Positions 41,433-42,119 of a DNA stretch of 42,119 bases are shown here, in pieces. Origin of the DNA: CAYRAV01 sp964422365 (GTDB taxonomy: Bacteria; Bacillota; Clostridia; Lachnospirales; Lachnospiraceae). Under the pieces are notes generated by a model. It had not been told where the DNA came from and made no database searches. It saw only the letters and a program-made list of their open reading frames with translations. The position numbers and the translations under genes were made by a program. Numbering within the stretch: the stretch's first letter is position 1; each line of letters starts with the position of its first letter. The DNA is taken from contig CAYRAV010000026.1 of assembly GCA_964422365.1 (NCBI GenBank), positions 1 to 42,119 on the forward strand, read 5' to 3'.

Positions 41433-41755
41433 ATGTCTGATACATTAACTCATACAGAAAATATTCAAAAACACAGAGGTAACAGAAAAATGCAGAAACA
41501 AAAAGAAACAGTTTTAGATTTCCAATAGTTTCCAAAACTATTCTGGACAGGAAGTGAGGTATATGATAAAATGGGAAAAGCTGTAATAAATTCTTAAAGG
41601 GAGAAAACCGTTCTGAAGGTGCAAAATTGGGACACACAGAGGATGGAAGGTATAGAGCACCAGAAACAGATACTGACAAAATTAATGCATCAAGAAAAAA
41701 TAGTAAGGAAAAAATCGACGAAATTAATAGAAATTTTGCAAAAAGGAATAAATAA
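41433..41755 (+). pseudogene. C-terminal tail of a toxin-like protein, broken
   Basis: One frame reads TLTHTENIQKHRGNRKMQKQ, KETVLDFQ, a TAG, then FPKLFWTGSEVYDKMGKAVI and a stop; a one-base shift continues LKGENRSEGAKLGHTEDGRY, RAPETDTDKINASRKNSKEK to the stop. It lies 16 bases before a small gene on the same strand. Position and composition suggest the C-terminal end of a polymorphic toxin whose immunity gene follows. This is inference from context; I do not recognise the toxin domain. Confidence 0.45.
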
Positions 41756-41771
41756 GAAAGGCTGATATATT

Positions 41772-42119
41772 ATGAATGGTAATGAACAATTATATTACTC
41801 GCTTGCTGAGGGAAAATTTTCAAAAAGGGAGATATGTAACATATTTCAAGAGTTAATGGATGAATATAATAAAATTTTTGAGAAAAAGGAAATAAATGAA
41901 TCTGATTTAGAATTTGCAGTTCGAAACCTAATTATATATGCAGAAGGAGGAACACACCCAAATGAAATTTTTCAAGCCATGTTGGTTTTGTTATTAACAT
42001 TGGAAAAAAGAGTTAATTCAAGAACTGTATGGGTGTATTGTGCAGATGCAGCCTTTCATTGTGGAGATTTAGAAATTTGCAGGGAACTTGTAATCTTTGC
42101 AATCGGAAAAGCAGGAAAA
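41772..42119 (+). CDS. Partial gene at window edge, immunity-like
   Basis: Open from ATG 41772 (AAAGG ten bases upstream) to the window end, 116 codons so far without a stop. It reads MNGNEQLYYSLAEGKFSKRE, ELMDEYNKIFEKKEINESDL, TVWVYCADAAFHCGDLEICR. It is acidic and helical, like many immunity proteins that follow toxin tails. No family named. The 3' end lies outside the window. Confidence 0.55.
   Translation, partial: MNGNEQLYYSLAEGKFSKREICNIFQELMDEYNKIFEKKEINESDLEFAVRNLIIYAEGGTHPNEIFQAMLVLLLTLEKRVNSRTVWVYCADAAFHCGDLEICRELVIFAIGKAGK

Overview
Read as a whole, the window looks like accessory DNA of a low-GC anaerobic Firmicute, most likely a Lachnospiraceae-type gut Clostridium (Coprococcus, Eubacterium/Agathobacter, Blautia or Dorea relatives). 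This rests on AT-rich sequence, strong AGGAGG-type ribosome sites, TTGACA-17-TATAAT promoters and the gene families present (cysteine-rich KTR proteins, DUF2800/DUF2815/phage PolA, PadR-DUF2812, CptN-like toxin). No database search was possible, so family names come from motifs and remembered family sequence. No rRNA, tRNA or CRISPR array was seen.

Layout. 1-3.1 kb: a minus-strand resistance-type cargo block (GntR regulator, CAT-like acetyltransferase, SAM methyltransferase, KTR protein). 3.2-8.4 kb: remains of a phage/plasmid replication module (DUF1413 protein, DUF2800, shortened DUF2815, shattered family-A DNA polymerase, HTH protein, zinc-ribbon protein). 8.7-12.9 kb: ImmA/IrrE-HTH protease, broken hsdS plus broken invertase-type tyrosine recombinase, Fic protein. 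13-14 kb: transposase fragment and a second copy of the HTH/RNA/zinc-ribbon block. 14.2-17.6 kb: an ECF sigma factor, membrane protein and ABC exporter operon. 17.7-25.1 kb: IS200-like remnant, broken MFS pump with TetR, group II intron scrap, radical SAM gene, GNAT, PadR with MATE pump. 25.1-26.3 kb: a third copy of the replication-module fragment that carries an apparently complete type III toxin-antitoxin locus. 26.3-31.6 kb: ArsR-like regulator/hydrolase/CPBP operon and an HTH-PurM fusion operon. 32-36.1 kb: recombinase and transposase debris, a sugar epimerase, a histidine-kinase scrap, PadR-DUF2812. 36.6-40.4 kb: a large LuxR-type ATPase regulator and a CPBP protease. 40.7 kb to the end: decayed genes, a toxin-tail remnant and an immunity-like gene cut by the window edge.

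The best find is the type III toxin-antitoxin locus at 25360-26054: a consensus promoter, two 46-47 nt repeats each able to fold as an H-type pseudoknot with compensatory stem changes, a terminator, then a CptN/ToxN-like toxin gene. Its host module occurs three times in different states of decay. The copy at 6.4-8.4 kb has lost the TA cassette but kept the flanking genes, and the copy at 25.2-26.3 kb kept the TA but lost the flanking HTH gene. Comparing the copies rebuilds an ancestral order: polymerase, terminator, toxin, antitoxin RNA, HTH gene, structured RNA, zinc ribbon.

A second theme is decay by internal deletion. DUF2815, the HTH gene, the recombinase, the MFS pump, the IS256 transposase and the polymerase all keep their ends but lack their middles, several with short repeats at the joint. 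Other points worth attention are the HTH-PurM fusion with two small co-directional genes, a conserved non-coding RNA candidate present twice, and a hydrolase with an altered nucleophile elbow.
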